64,000 bases of DNA from Rhizobium terrae (GTDB taxonomy: Bacteria > Pseudomonadota > Alphaproteobacteria > Rhizobiales > Rhizobiaceae), in NCBI RefSeq assembly GCF_003425685.1, contig NZ_QJKM01000003.1:124001-188000 (forward strand), written 5' to 3'. The stretch's first letter is position 1. Every line of letters begins with the position of its first letter. A program made the position numbers and the translations under genes. The notes under the pieces were generated by a model, which saw nothing but the letters and a program-made list of their open reading frames with translations, searched no databases and had not been told where the DNA came from. Positions 9,782-18,183 of this stretch are shown here, one piece after another.

Positions 9782-9957
9782 TGAACCCCCTTCTTCACAG
9801 CCTTTGCTCACCTTCTCGCGAGGCTTTCATAGCATGGCAGCGCATTGTTTTTACGAACGCTTCGCGGGAAAAATGCCCGAGCGGGCGGCTGTCATATTGA
9901 TACCGGTTTTGTTGCTGCGCACAACATGAAAGACGCGGGCCGGCCGGTCGTGCCGGA

Positions 9958-10686
9958 CTATTTTCCGAGGCCGGGGAAAAGCTGCAGCACGCCGCCGATG
10001 CAAAAGAGATAGATGCCGCTCGCCACCACGCCCCAGATGACCCAGTCGGGTGTCTCGAAATGGAGCAACAGCGAATAACCGCCGAGCGCGCACCAGACGG
10101 CACAGACTGCCAGGTTGAGCGGGCGAAGCCGCTTTACCCGCACGGGGTGCAGGAAATTGATGGGGAGAAAGGTGAGGATGACGGCGACGGTCACGACGGC
10201 GATTGCCGCCGCCGCACTGGCATCGATGACGAACAGCGTGAAGATCACCATGTTCCAGACGACGGGAAAACCGGAGAAGAAATATTCGTCCGTCTTCATG
10301 CCCATGTCGGCGTAATATACGGCGCTCGATACGACGATTGCCCCGGCCGCCACGAAGGACCACGGTTCGCCGATCATGCCGCTCTGATAAAGCGCGAAAG
10401 CGGGCAGCAGGACATAGGTCACGTAGTCGATGATGTTGTCGAGCGTATCGCCCGACCAGTTGGGCAGGACTTCCTTGACCCGCACCTTGCGGGCGATCGG
10501 CCCGTCGATGCCATCGACCAGAAGCGCCAAGCCAAGCCACCAGAACATATCGACGAACCGGCGCTCGGCGGCGGCCACGACGCCAAGAAAGGCGAGAAAA
10601 GAGCCGGAGGCGGTCAGGAGATGAACCGAAAAGGCGCGGATTTCCGCATAGGGCACTTTCCGGTAGTTGAAGATTCGCCTTATCAC
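9958..10686 (-). CDS. pcs: Phosphatidylcholine synthase
   Basis: Pcs condenses choline with CDP-diacylglycerol to give phosphatidylcholine in one step (EC 2.7.8.24), an inner-membrane enzyme typical of rhizobia, Agrobacterium and Brucella. The CDP-alcohol phosphotransferase signature is complete: DG-PI-AR, then 12 residues, then G-DTL-D-NII-D (in LVDGIDGPIAR ... WSGDTLDNIIDY). About seven membrane helices follow. The GTG start giving VIRRIFNYRKVPYAEIRAF is chosen: it gives 242 residues, the length I recall for characterised rhizobial Pcs, and has a GAGAGAGGTGG ribosome site; the frame is open a further 26 codons upstream without family character. Confidence 0.93.
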   Translation of the reverse strand: MIRRIFNYRKVPYAEIRAFSVHLLTASGSFLAFLGVVAAAERRFVDMFWWLGLALLVDGIDGPIARKVRVKEVLPNWSGDTLDNIIDYVTYVLLPAFALYQSGMIGEPWSFVAAGAIVVSSAVYYADMGMKTDEYFFSGFPVVWNMVIFTLFVIDASAAAAIAVVTVAVILTFLPINFLHPVRVKRLRPLNLAVCAVWCALGGYSLLLHFETPDWVIWGVVASGIYLFCIGGVLQLFPGLGK

Positions 10687-10872
10687 GCCGTTCGTCCACC
10701 TCTCTCTGGTCGGGCAGGTATGCGGCCAATCACGATGTATTGCAACCGGCTCCGGGCGGAGCACGGGGACAAAGCCTTGCTTTTTCTATGCTGCGCCGCG
10801 ATGTCCCATGGATATGCTCAGGCCGAAGTTCTAGATTACGTAGACGGATATCGGCAGGACAGGACGACGGAC

Positions 10873-12078
10873 ATGCAACATTTCGAGATCGCCGTGGTGG
10901 GCGGAGGGCTGGCCGGATCGATCGCCGCCCTGGCGCTGGCACGCGCCGGCCGCAAGGTGGCGTCGATCGCGCCGGCATCCGGAAAGGCCGACGAGCGCAC
11001 CACGGCGCTGATGGACCAGTCCATCCGCTTCTTGGAACGGCTCGGCGTGTGGGAGGATATCGCGCCTTCCGCCGCTCCGCTTTCCATCATGCAGATCATC
11101 GATGGCACGAAGCGCCTGCTGCGCGCACCCACGGCGCAGTTTCGGGCACAGGACGTCGGCCTTTACGCCTTCGGCTACAATATTCCGAACCGGGCGCTTT
11201 CCGAAACGCTGGATGCGGCGGTGATGGCCGAACCCAATGTGACAACGATCGGTCAAAGTGTCGAAACCTACGACTTTGCGGAGGAGAGAGCGCTGCTGAC
11301 GCTTTCCGACGGCACGATGACCAGCGCGGATTTCGTGGTCGGGGCGGACGGCCGCAAATCGAAGGCACGCGATGCCGCCGGCATCGGTGTACGGCGCTGG
11401 TCCTATCCGCAATCGGCACTTGTGCTGAATTTCGTCCATACATTGCCGCACGGCAATGTTTCGACGGAATTCCACACCGAGACGGGGCCGTTCACCCAGG
11501 TTCCCCTGCCCGGACTGCGGTCCAGCCTCGTCTGGGTGGTGAAGCCGGACGAAGCCCGGCGTCTTCTGGACCTTCCGGTCGACGAGCTTTCGCGACGCGT
11601 CGAGGACCGCATGCAGTCGATGCTCGGCAAGGTGACCGTGGAAGGTGTGCCACAGGCCTGGCCGCTTTCCAGCCTGATGGCTGACCGGTTCGGCAAGGGG
11701 CGGCTTGCCCTGGTCGGCGAGGCGGCACATGCCTTCCCGCCGATCGGCGCACAGGGGCTCAACCTGTCCCTGAGGGACATCATCACACTTTCGGACCTGT
11801 TGGCCGCGACCGGAACCGACCGGCCCATACCGGCCGATGCGGGAGAACGGTTCAACCGGCGTCGCCGGGCGGACGTCATGAGCCGCACATTCGGCGTCGA
11901 TCTTCTCAATCGCTCGCTGCTTTCGGATTTCCTGCCGGTGCAGATGCTGCGCGCCGCCGGCCTGCACGTCCTCGCCAGTGCGCCGCCGCTTCGCAACCTG
12001 CTGATGCGCGAGGGGATCGAGCCAGGCCGCGGTTTTCGAGCCGTCGTCAATGCGTTACGGAACGAGATCCGGCGGTAA
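10873..12078 (+). CDS. FAD-dependent monooxygenase of the UbiH/UbiF family
   Basis: A 401-residue flavoprotein hydroxylase of the UbiH/VisC family, which in characterised members hydroxylates the ubiquinone ring. The FAD dinucleotide fold is at the N-terminus (VVGGGLAGSIAALALARAG), the DG motif is FVVGADGRKSKAR near residue 155, and the second FAD motif LVGEAAHAFPPIGAQGLN is near residue 280. The frame is open far upstream, but the family N-terminus fixes the ATG of MQHFEIAVVGGG; AGGACGACGG lies in front. The gene overlaps the convergent AEC transporter gene by 24 bases. Which ring position it acts on cannot be decided here. Confidence 0.9.
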   Translation: MQHFEIAVVGGGLAGSIAALALARAGRKVASIAPASGKADERTTALMDQSIRFLERLGVWEDIAPSAAPLSIMQIIDGTKRLLRAPTAQFRAQDVGLYAFGYNIPNRALSETLDAAVMAEPNVTTIGQSVETYDFAEERALLTLSDGTMTSADFVVGADGRKSKARDAAGIGVRRWSYPQSALVLNFVHTLPHGNVSTEFHTETGPFTQVPLPGLRSSLVWVVKPDEARRLLDLPVDELSRRVEDRMQSMLGKVTVEGVPQAWPLSSLMADRFGKGRLALVGEAAHAFPPIGAQGLNLSLRDIITLSDLLAATGTDRPIPADAGERFNRRRRADVMSRTFGVDLLNRSLLSDFLPVQMLRAAGLHVLASAPPLRNLLMREGIEPGRGFRAVVNALRNEIRR

Positions 12079-13017
12079 CAGGCCGGAATGGATGAGATAG
12101 AGCACGATGGGTAAGGTCGCGACCGAAAGGATCGTGGTGATCAGGATACTGGCCGAGGCCCTCTCCTGCCACACGCCGTATTGCTGGCCGATCACGAAGA
12201 CATTGGTCGCCGCCGGCAGAGCCGACAGAAGCGTCGCCGAGTAGATCCATACGGGATCGAAGTTGCCGATCAGCGAAAGCACCACATAGGTCGTCGCCGG
12301 CAGAAGGATCAGCTTGAAGACCGATATATAACCGATCTCCACCGGTACGCGCCTGATCGGCCGGAGCGCCAGCGTGACGCCCATGGCGAAGAGCGCGCAG
12401 GGCGCCGCAGCCTGGGCGAGATAATCGATCAGCCGCTGAAAGGCGTCCGGGGGCCTCACTGAAAAAACAGCAAAGCAGAAGCCGAGTGCCGTCGAGACGA
12501 TGAAGGGGTGCAGACCGACCTTCTTGGCGATATCGACGGCCACCTGAGCGGCCGGACGCTTGTCGCCGCCTGCAACGGCCATCATCGCCGGCGCGACGAT
12601 GAAATGAGTTGCGTTTTCAAAACAGACGATAAGCGCCACCGGCACCGCCGCAGCCTCGCCGAAGGCGAGCAATGCCAATCCCGGCCCCATATAGCCGATA
12701 TTGCCGTAGGCGCCGGCGAAAGACTGGATCGTGCAATCGGCGAAGGAGTTGCGGCGGATGAAGAAGCCGATCAGGAAGAGCACAGAAAAGACGAGATATG
12801 TCGCGCCGATCTCGCCGAAGATGAAATCGGCTTGAGTCAGCTGCTCGACGGGCGTGCGGGAGACGAGCTTGAAGAACAGAGCGGGAAGTGCGGCATAGAT
12901 GATGAACGTGTTCATCCAGCCGAGCGCTTCGGCGGGTTGTTTCGTCACCTTCGCAGCAATGTAGCCGATGAGGATCAGCCCGAAGAAGGGCAGAAGCAAT
13001 GCAATGATATCGGCCAT
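12055..13017 (-). CDS. AEC family transporter (auxin efflux carrier type)
   Basis: A 320-residue inner-membrane protein of the AEC/Mem_trans family, bacterial relatives of which export or take up organic acids such as malate. About ten hydrophobic helices are seen in two halves joined by a cytoplasmic loop; typical stretches are PFFGLILIGYIAAK at the N-terminus, a FIIYAALPALFF helix, and GAYGNIGYMGPGLAL near residue 110. The C-terminus overlaps the end of the convergent monooxygenase gene. The substrate is unknown. Confidence 0.88.
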   Translation of the reverse strand: MADIIALLLPFFGLILIGYIAAKVTKQPAEALGWMNTFIIYAALPALFFKLVSRTPVEQLTQADFIFGEIGATYLVFSVLFLIGFFIRRNSFADCTIQSFAGAYGNIGYMGPGLALLAFGEAAAVPVALIVCFENATHFIVAPAMMAVAGGDKRPAAQVAVDIAKKVGLHPFIVSTALGFCFAVFSVRPPDAFQRLIDYLAQAAAPCALFAMGVTLALRPIRRVPVEIGYISVFKLILLPATTYVVLSLIGNFDPVWIYSATLLSALPAATNVFVIGQQYGVWQERASASILITTILSVATLPIVLYLIHSGLLPPDLVP

Positions 13018-13065
13018 CGTTTCCTTGGCCCATAAAAACCGGGCATATGATCAGACGCTTTTCCG

Positions 13066-13824
13066 TTAGCCGATTTGCATCAGGATTGGAAATGTCTGCT
13101 GGAACCAGATCGCCGCGGAAGTGACGAAGCCGAAGATGAAGGCAAGCCCCGTGAGGATCAGGAACACGCCCATGACCTTTTCGACCAGACCGAGATGGCG
13201 GCGGAACCGGGTCAGGAAGCGCATGAAGGCCCCGGAGAACCCTGCGGCGATCCAGAAGGGTACGGCAAGGCCGAGCGAATAGATGGCGAGCAACGCGGCC
13301 CCTTCGCCCACCGTATCGCGCGATGCGGCAACGCCGAGGATCGCGCCAAGCACCGGCCCGATGCAAGGCGTCCATCCGAATGCGAAGGCCAGGCCCATCA
13401 CATAGGCCCCCGACAGCGTCGCCGGCCGCCCTCCGCCCTGGAAGCGCGCCTCGCGCGCCAGCAATCCGATCCGGAAGACACCCAGAAAATTCAAACCCAT
13501 GACGATGATGATCAGGCCGCCGATCTTGGAAAGGAGATCGAGGTGTTGACGCAGCAGCACGCCGATCGTCGAGGCGCCGGCGCCGAGCGCCACGAAGACG
13601 GTGGCGAAACCGAGGGTGAAGAACAGAGCGGACATGAGCACTGCCCGGCGTGTTCCCCCGCTCGAATCAACGACCGCCGCACCGCCGCCATCGCGGAACT
13701 GTTCGACCGAAATGCCCGCCATATAGCAGAGATAGGGCGGTACGAGCGGCAGCACGCAAGGAGAAAGAAAGGACAGGGCGCCGGCGAGCAGCGCGCTCAG
13801 CAGGGATATTTCGGCTATCGACAC
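13066..13824 (-). CDS. ccdA: Cytochrome c biogenesis protein CcdA family
   Basis: A 252-residue, roughly six-helix membrane thiol-disulfide carrier that passes electrons from cytoplasmic thioredoxin to periplasmic partners for cytochrome c maturation. Both redox cysteines are present: one in LSPCVLPLVPPYLC near residue 25 and one in GWTPCIGPVLG near residue 155. I use the GTG that gives VSIAEISLLSALLAG, with GGAG six bases before it; a longer frame adds 25 residues. It is alone on its strand, with tRNA-Lys upstream in the opposite direction. No thioredoxin-like partner gene is adjacent. Confidence 0.9.
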   Translation of the reverse strand: MSIAEISLLSALLAGALSFLSPCVLPLVPPYLCYMAGISVEQFRDGGGAAVVDSSGGTRRAVLMSALFFTLGFATVFVALGAGASTIGVLLRQHLDLLSKIGGLIIIVMGLNFLGVFRIGLLAREARFQGGGRPATLSGAYVMGLAFAFGWTPCIGPVLGAILGVAASRDTVGEGAALLAIYSLGLAVPFWIAAGFSGAFMRFLTRFRRHLGLVEKVMGVFLILTGLAFIFGFVTSAAIWFQQTFPILMQIG

Positions 13825-13925
13825 GTATGGCTCCGATCGGCAGGCCTTTGCGGGACCTCTATCTGCGCTCAGGTAACGGCCTGAGGCGGCAAATGCCAAT
13901 CACCTTTTCGCATCTACGGGGAAAA

Positions 13926-13946
13926 GCGGCAAGAAGCCGCATTTTT
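13926..13946. other. GC hairpin with flanking A/T runs upstream of ccdA
   Basis: GCGGC-AAGAA-GCCGC followed by ATTTTT on the plus strand and by CTTTTCC on the minus strand. No gene ends here on either strand, so it is either a leader hairpin of ccdA or a block between the divergent ccdA and tRNA-Lys units. Confidence 0.4.
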
Positions 13947-13960
13947 GCTGTTTTTGCGGG

Positions 13961-13989
13961 TTGACCGAAGGGGGGCACCTGCATATGTT
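13961..13989 (+). promoter_or_regulatory. Housekeeping sigma promoter of tRNA-Lys
   Basis: A TTGACC -35 box, a 17-base spacer and a TATGTT -10 box, ending 37 bases before the mature tRNA. Spacing and position fit a rhizobial sigma-70 type promoter. Confidence 0.7.
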
Positions 13990-14026
13990 CCGCGCACTTT
14001 CAAGGACGCGCTTCGCGGCCGCGGGA

Positions 14027-14102
14027 GAGCGCGTAGCTCAGTCGGTAGAGCAACTGACTTTTAATCAGTAGGTCCTGGGTTCGAATCCCAGCGCGCTCAC
14101 CA
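14027..14102 (+). tRNA. tRNA-Lys (anticodon TTT)
   Basis: The 76 bases fold as a standard tRNA. The acceptor stem pairs GAGCGCG with CGCGCTC, the D-arm is GCTC...GAGC, the anticodon stem-loop is ACTGA-CTTTTAA-TCAGT with anticodon TTT, and the T-arm is CTGGG-TTCGAAT-CCCAG. The discriminator A is followed by an encoded CCA. No integrase or duplicated 3' end is seen nearby, so there is no sign that this tRNA has been used as an integration site. Confidence 0.97.
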
Positions 14103-14257
14103 AAATTATCTTGCGAAACCAACTGGATGAGCTGGATAATCGGTGAAATCGTCGGCGGGTTTGCCGTATTTTGGCGGATACGAACGGCCCAAGACATGCG
14201 GCTGACAGGCCGTCGATCTCTTCCATCGCGACACGCAAGTTCGAGACAGGATTCCGC

Positions 14258-14503
14258 ATGAACACCCCCTGGAAAAAACCTGTCGTCGTCAAGCTCGGCG
14301 AACCTGCCGCCGAAACCGTCATAGAGACGACGCAAGCCGCGGCCTGGGCGATGATCGAGGACTGGCCGGTCGAAGACGGTACCCTCCTCGATCGTGCTCT
14401 TGTGATTTGTGCCGCAGTCGATGCCGGCAAGCGCAAGCCGGAAGAGGCCCGCCATGCATTCGTAGACGCCGCGGCCGAGGCCGGAATCCTGGTCCGGGCT
14501 TAG
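14258..14503 (+). CDS. DUF982 domain-containing small protein
   Basis: An 81-residue protein with the DUF982 pattern common in rhizobia: a beta-strand start (PVVVKLG), the AAWAMIEDWPVEDG stretch near residue 30, and a helical end (RALVICAAVDAGKRKPEEAR, then AFVDAAAEAGI). Function unknown. The ATG of MNTPWKKPV is chosen because the family fold begins there and AGGA precedes it. It stands alone downstream of tRNA-Lys, with a long gap behind it. Confidence 0.75.
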   Translation: MNTPWKKPVVVKLGEPAAETVIETTQAAAWAMIEDWPVEDGTLLDRALVICAAVDAGKRKPEEARHAFVDAAAEAGILVRA

Positions 14504-15165
14504 ATCATCCGCCGTATGACAGCCTCTTCCCCGGGATGTCGTCGAGCCGCATTACAAATTCCTCATCTTTGCCGCGGAAAATCGTTTATTACAGGTGCGT
14601 TAGGTTGAGGCCGGCACCGCCGGGCGGTCGAGCGGCGCCATGTTCTGGCCAAGCCATTGAAAGATCGAGGCTATATAGAACCCGCGTCAGGCCGAGCCTC
14701 AGGATTTGGCCGAAAATTCGGCAAAGCGCCCGGCAACAACCTTATTTATATTTAAGCTGACCGGCTGAGAGGGCGAGAGTATTTTTCGTCTCGGGACTGA
14801 ATGCCGCCGGCGGTGAACGATGCCGCGACGCGACGGTGTGAGACAGTCCTGCAATCGATTGTCACGGAGCTGCATCATGCGCCCGTTCATGGCGAAAGAC
14901 CTGCATCCGTCCGCACGGCAGGCGCCCTCCTCCATCCGCCCGATTACCGGTCCGCCCGCCCGATTGCGATCGTGACGGACCTACCGGAGCGCCCGCCTCC
15001 AGCGACCCCGCTTCGCAACGCCAGCGACCTGGCGCCCTCGACCACCAAGCATAAAACGCAACGATCTGCCGCGGGTGACGCTTTCCCCGGCAGCGATTTT
15101 TCCTGCCCTGAAGGATCGCCCCTCCCAGACCTTCATGGCGCCAGCACACGAAAGGAAGACCTATC
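14504..15165. other. 660-base gap upstream of the DegP-like gene
   Basis: No convincing gene. The left half is A/T-richer (TTATTTATATTTAAGC near 14740-14757) and may hold the promoter of the protease gene. The right half is GC-rich, with a 32-codon ATG frame near 14877 (MRPFMAKDLHPSARQ...) that ends in TGA and has only a poor ribosome site. A GCCGAAAATTCGGC inverted repeat lies near 14706-14719. Confidence 0.4.
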
Positions 15166-16695
15166 ATGTCCGTTATCCTCCGCAGACACCGTATCGCAGC
15201 CCTCGTCGGCGCCGCCATTCTCGCCATCCCGCTCGCCATGCCCGTCATCGCCGGCAACAATGCGGCTCTTGCCGCGTCGACGGCGACTGCCGTGCCGGGC
15301 ATCGTTGCCCCCGGCGGCTCCTTTGCGCCGATCGTCTCGGCCGACAAGCCGGCAGTCGTGACGATCACCACGACGATGAAAGTCGACAATGCAAACTCCG
15401 ACGACAGTTCCCCGTTCGGCGACGATTCACCATTCGATGAGCAGTTCCGGCAGTTTTTCGGTCAGCAGGGCATTCCGATCCCCCGCCAGATGCCTCAGCA
15501 GCGGCAGGCTCCGCGCGCAGAGGCGCTGGGCTCCGGCTTCGTCATCACCGCCGACGGGTACATCGTCACCAATAACCACGTGATCGACCATGCGATCGGC
15601 ATCAAGGTGACGCTCGACGACGGGACCGAAGTACCGGCCAAGCTCGTCGGCACCGATCCGAAATCTGATCTGGCGGTGATCAAGATCGCCGCGCCAAAGC
15701 CGCTCCCGACCGTCGCCTGGGGCGATTCGGACAGGTTGAACGCCGGCGACCAGATCCTTGCGATCGGCAATCCGTTCGGCATCGGCACCACGGTCACCGC
15801 CGGCATCGTCTCGGCCCGCGGCCGCGACCTGCACAGCGGTCCCTATGACGACTTCATCCAGATCGACGCGCCGATCAACCACGGCAATTCCGGCGGCCCG
15901 CTGGTCGATCTGGAAGGCAAGGTGGTCGGCATCAACACGGCAATCTACTCCCCGAACGGCGGCAGCGTCGGCGTCGGTTTCGCCATCCCGTCCGATCAGG
16001 CCCAGAAGGTCGTGGCCAAGCTGATGAAGGACGGCTCGATCGAACACGGCTTTATCGGCGTGCAGATCCAGCCGATCACCGCGGATGTCGCAGGCGCGAT
16101 CGGCCTCGACAAACCGGAAGGCGCACTGGTCGCCAGTGTGAACGACGACACGCCCGCCGCCAGGGCCGGGATCGAAACCGGCGACGTCATCAGCTCGCTC
16201 GGAGGTCAGCCGGTCAAGTCGCCCAAGGACCTTTCGCGCATGGTCGCCGACCTGACGCCCGGTATGAAGGAAAACCTCACTGTCTGGCGGCGAGGCGAAT
16301 CCAAGGATCTGCGTATCACCATCGGTGGAAACGAGGCGGACCGGCAGCAGGCTTCGGCCGACAAAGGCGACAAATCCGTCCCGGTGGCTCAGCGCGTTCC
16401 GACCATCGGCGTCGGACTTGCCGATCTCACGCCGGATGTCCGCCAGGCGCTCAACCTGCCCCGCCGCGAAAGCGGCGCGGTGATCGAAACCGTGGCGCCC
16501 GACAAGCCGGCCGCCGATGCCGGTCTCCAGCCGGGAGACGTCATCGTCTCGGTCAACCAGCAGCCGGTCAAATCCGCGCGGGAAGCGAAGGCCGTGTTTG
16601 CGGAAGCCGGCAAGGCGGGCCACAAGTCGGTGCTACTCCTGATCCAGCGCGGCGACAACCAGACCTTCGTTGCCGTTCCCTTCTCGGTCGGCTGA
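15166..16695 (+). CDS. DegP/HtrA-like periplasmic serine protease (Do family)
   Basis: A 509-residue trypsin-like protease and chaperone for misfolded envelope proteins. A signal peptide (about residues 1-37, hydrophobic IAALVGAAILAIPLAMPVIA) is followed by a disordered, Gln-rich linker. The protease domain has the full triad: His138 in TNNHVID, Asp168 in SDLAVIK and Ser242 in HGNSGGPLV. Two PDZ domains follow, at about 280-370 and 400-500 (both with DVI motifs such as AGIETGDVIS and AGLQPGDVIVS). A good AAAGGAAG ribosome site precedes the ATG. DegP, DegQ and MucD-type members cannot be told apart with certainty. Confidence 0.95.
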   Translation: MSVILRRHRIAALVGAAILAIPLAMPVIAGNNAALAASTATAVPGIVAPGGSFAPIVSADKPAVVTITTTMKVDNANSDDSSPFGDDSPFDEQFRQFFGQQGIPIPRQMPQQRQAPRAEALGSGFVITADGYIVTNNHVIDHAIGIKVTLDDGTEVPAKLVGTDPKSDLAVIKIAAPKPLPTVAWGDSDRLNAGDQILAIGNPFGIGTTVTAGIVSARGRDLHSGPYDDFIQIDAPINHGNSGGPLVDLEGKVVGINTAIYSPNGGSVGVGFAIPSDQAQKVVAKLMKDGSIEHGFIGVQIQPITADVAGAIGLDKPEGALVASVNDDTPAARAGIETGDVISSLGGQPVKSPKDLSRMVADLTPGMKENLTVWRRGESKDLRITIGGNEADRQQASADKGDKSVPVAQRVPTIGVGLADLTPDVRQALNLPRRESGAVIETVAPDKPAADAGLQPGDVIVSVNQQPVKSAREAKAVFAEAGKAGHKSVLLLIQRGDNQTFVAVPFSVG

Positions 16696-17013
16696 CCATC
16701 GCCGGGACATCATCAGCCCGTCGGCATCGCCCGGTTTTCGCGACCGATTGTCGCAGCGGCGGTGTCCGGACGCCCGTCTGACTATCGGATGCCGCGATCG
16801 CTTCAGCAAAACATCCTCCAGGCAAGGATCAAGAATACCGGCACGAGGTGTCGATCACGCCAAGCACGGTCCCGACCCGCCCTGCGCGGCAGTTTGACAT
16901 CCTGGAGCGGAAGGCCGCGTTGTCCGCATCGGGGGAAACTCGATCACGCCTCCATGTCTGCACCGGGAACCTTGCAGCCTCGCTCCTCGTTACAGCCGCC
17001 GAAGGAGCAATCC
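16696..17013. other. 318-base gap between the protease gene and a small membrane protein
   Basis: No gene supported. The only structure recognised is the EcfG-like promoter at its right end. A rho-independent terminator for the protease gene is not evident. Confidence 0.4.
16966..16991 (+). promoter_or_regulatory. EcfG-like (general stress response) promoter
   Basis: GGAAC, 17 bases, CGTT: matches the alphaproteobacterial EcfG/RpoE2 promoter pattern (GGAAC, 16-18 bases, CGTT/GTT). It ends 22 bases before the ATG of the 41-residue membrane protein. The call is by pattern only. Confidence 0.6.
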
Positions 17014-17139
17014 ATGCGGATCATCTTTGTCATTCTGGTCGGATCGGTGCTGAGCATTCTCGCATTCAAATATGCGGATCAATCGCTTGGCGACGCGGAT
17101 ATCATGGCTTCGCCGACGGAACTCTCCGCACAGAACTGA
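17014..17139 (+). CDS. Small single-pass membrane protein (41 residues)
   Basis: An unrecognised 41-residue protein: one N-terminal hydrophobic segment (IIFVILVGSVLSILAFKY) and a short acidic periplasmic tail (DQSLGDADIMASPTELSAQN). Support for it being real: a GAAGGAG ribosome site nine bases before the ATG and a well-placed EcfG-like promoter. Upstream codons in the same frame do not look coding. It may be a stress-induced small protein; no function can be named. Confidence 0.6.
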   Translation: MRIIFVILVGSVLSILAFKYADQSLGDADIMASPTELSAQN

Positions 17140-17196
17140 TGCCTACGCAAAGACGATCGCATCAGGCGAGGTCCGGTCCACCCCTCTCTCTCCCGC

Positions 17197-17225
17197 TTGA
17201 CCGCCCCGGCCAGCAGCCATATTCG
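17197..17225 (+). promoter_or_regulatory. Housekeeping promoter of the FMN reductase gene
   Basis: TTGACC, a 17-base spacer, TATTCG, about 40 bases before the ATG of the flavodoxin-like reductase. Confidence 0.55.
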
Positions 17226-17266
17226 TTCGGTCCATCAATCCATTTTCCGAACAAGAGAGGATTTCC

Positions 17267-17845
17267 ATGGCCAAGCCCAAGATTGCGATCATCATCACCA
17301 GCACGCGCGATGTCCGTTTCGGCGAAAAGCCGGCCAGATGGATCTACGAAACGGCTTCGCAGCGCGACGACATGGACTTCGAGATCGTCGATCTACGGGA
17401 TTTTCCGCTGCCGTTCTTCAACGAGAAGGCGTCCAATGCCTGGGTTCCCACCGAAAACGAAGTCGGTCAGGCGTGGCAGAAGAAGATTGCAGAATTCGAC
17501 GGCTACATCTTCATCGTGGCCGAGTATAACCGCTCGATCACCGGCGTCCTCAAGAATGCGCTCGATTATTCCTATAAGGAATGGAACCGCAAGCCGGCCG
17601 CTGCGGTGGGTTACGGCAGCGTTGGTGGCGCCCGTGCGGTCGAGCATCTGCGCAACATCGCCGTCGAACTCCAGATGGCGCCGACCCGCCCCGGCGTGCA
17701 CATTCAGGGCGCCGATTTCTTCGCCGTCTGGCAGCAGGGCAAGGACCTCAAGGAACTCACCCATCTCGAAGCCGGCGTGAAGACGATGCTCGACGATCTT
17801 TCCTGGTGGGCGACGGCGTTGAAAACGGCCCGCGAACAGGCCTGA
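17267..17845 (+). CDS. NADPH-dependent FMN reductase family oxidoreductase
   Basis: A 192-residue flavodoxin-like protein of the NADPH_dep_FMN_red family (chromate, azo or quinone reductase relatives). The FMN phosphate-binding start is IAIIITSTRDVRFGEKPA, and the isoalloxazine-contact region is FIVAEYNRSITGVLKNALDY near residue 85-105, followed by the conserved GYGSVGGARAVEHLR. AGAGAGGAT stands before the ATG. The physiological substrate is not decidable; a role against quinone or metal stress is usual for relatives. Confidence 0.9.
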   Translation: MAKPKIAIIITSTRDVRFGEKPARWIYETASQRDDMDFEIVDLRDFPLPFFNEKASNAWVPTENEVGQAWQKKIAEFDGYIFIVAEYNRSITGVLKNALDYSYKEWNRKPAAAVGYGSVGGARAVEHLRNIAVELQMAPTRPGVHIQGADFFAVWQQGKDLKELTHLEAGVKTMLDDLSWWATALKTAREQA

Positions 17846-17887
17846 TCGCACTTCACGCGAGCTTGATGGGGAGGTTTCTGTCCAACC

Positions 17888-17912
17888 GGAACCTTCCGTC
17901 TTCATAGGGGTT
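17888..17912 (+). promoter_or_regulatory. EcfG-like promoter before a 59-residue protein
   Basis: GGAAC, 17 bases, GTTTT, ending 27 bases before the start of the small protein at 17939. It is the second such motif within 1 kb. The -10 lacks the preferred C before GTT, so the call is weaker than the one at 16966. Confidence 0.5.
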
Positions 17913-17938
17913 TTCCGGCTATAGAGGAGTGTATAGCC

Positions 17939-18118
17939 ATGAATGCCCGAAATGCTTTGATAGCCTTGGGTTCGGCGATCGCCGGCGGGCTCGTCGTCGC
18001 TCTTCTGATGCATCCGGCCGGGCCGACGGTGACTGCCAAATCCGACCGCCTCAGCGGCCCGCCGGCGGAGACGGCGTTCCTGCCGGAGCGCTTCGGAGTC
18101 CCCGCTTCGACCCAATAG
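17939..18118 (+). CDS. Small membrane-anchored protein (59 residues)
   Basis: Reads MNARNALIALGSAIAGGLVV...: one hydrophobic segment (about residues 6-24, with a GxxxG-like AGG) and a Pro-rich, probably periplasmic tail ending in FGVPASTQ. A strong AGAGGAG ribosome site lies ten bases before the ATG, and a bidirectional terminator follows 28 bases after the stop, so the unit is well delimited. No family recognised. Together with the EcfG-like promoter it looks like a stress-regulated small membrane protein; that is inference. Confidence 0.6.
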   Translation: MNARNALIALGSAIAGGLVVALLMHPAGPTVTAKSDRLSGPPAETAFLPERFGVPASTQ

Positions 18119-18145
18119 AGTCCCGATCACAGAATGCAAAAGAGA

Positions 18146-18176
18146 CCGGCGCCCCGTAAGAGACGCCGGCTTTTTC
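18146..18176. terminator. Terminator between convergent small genes
   Basis: CCGGCG and CGCCGG pair across a short loop; TTTTT follows on the plus strand and TCTCTTTT on the minus strand. It can serve both the 59-residue gene and the convergent DUF2171 gene, although the DUF2171 stop codon lies just eight bases away. Confidence 0.75.
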
Positions 18177-18183
18177 TACCCGT

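Noticed and set aside
14027-14260. Genomic-island integration at tRNA-Lys
   Set aside because: No integrase, no repeated tRNA 3' end and no change in gene style downstream.
14000-14455. Minus-strand frames covering tRNA-Lys and the DUF982 gene
   Set aside because: They run through the tRNA gene and oppose a family-supported protein; translation of the tRNA region (VSALGFEPRTY) is a known artefact of tRNA antisense frames.
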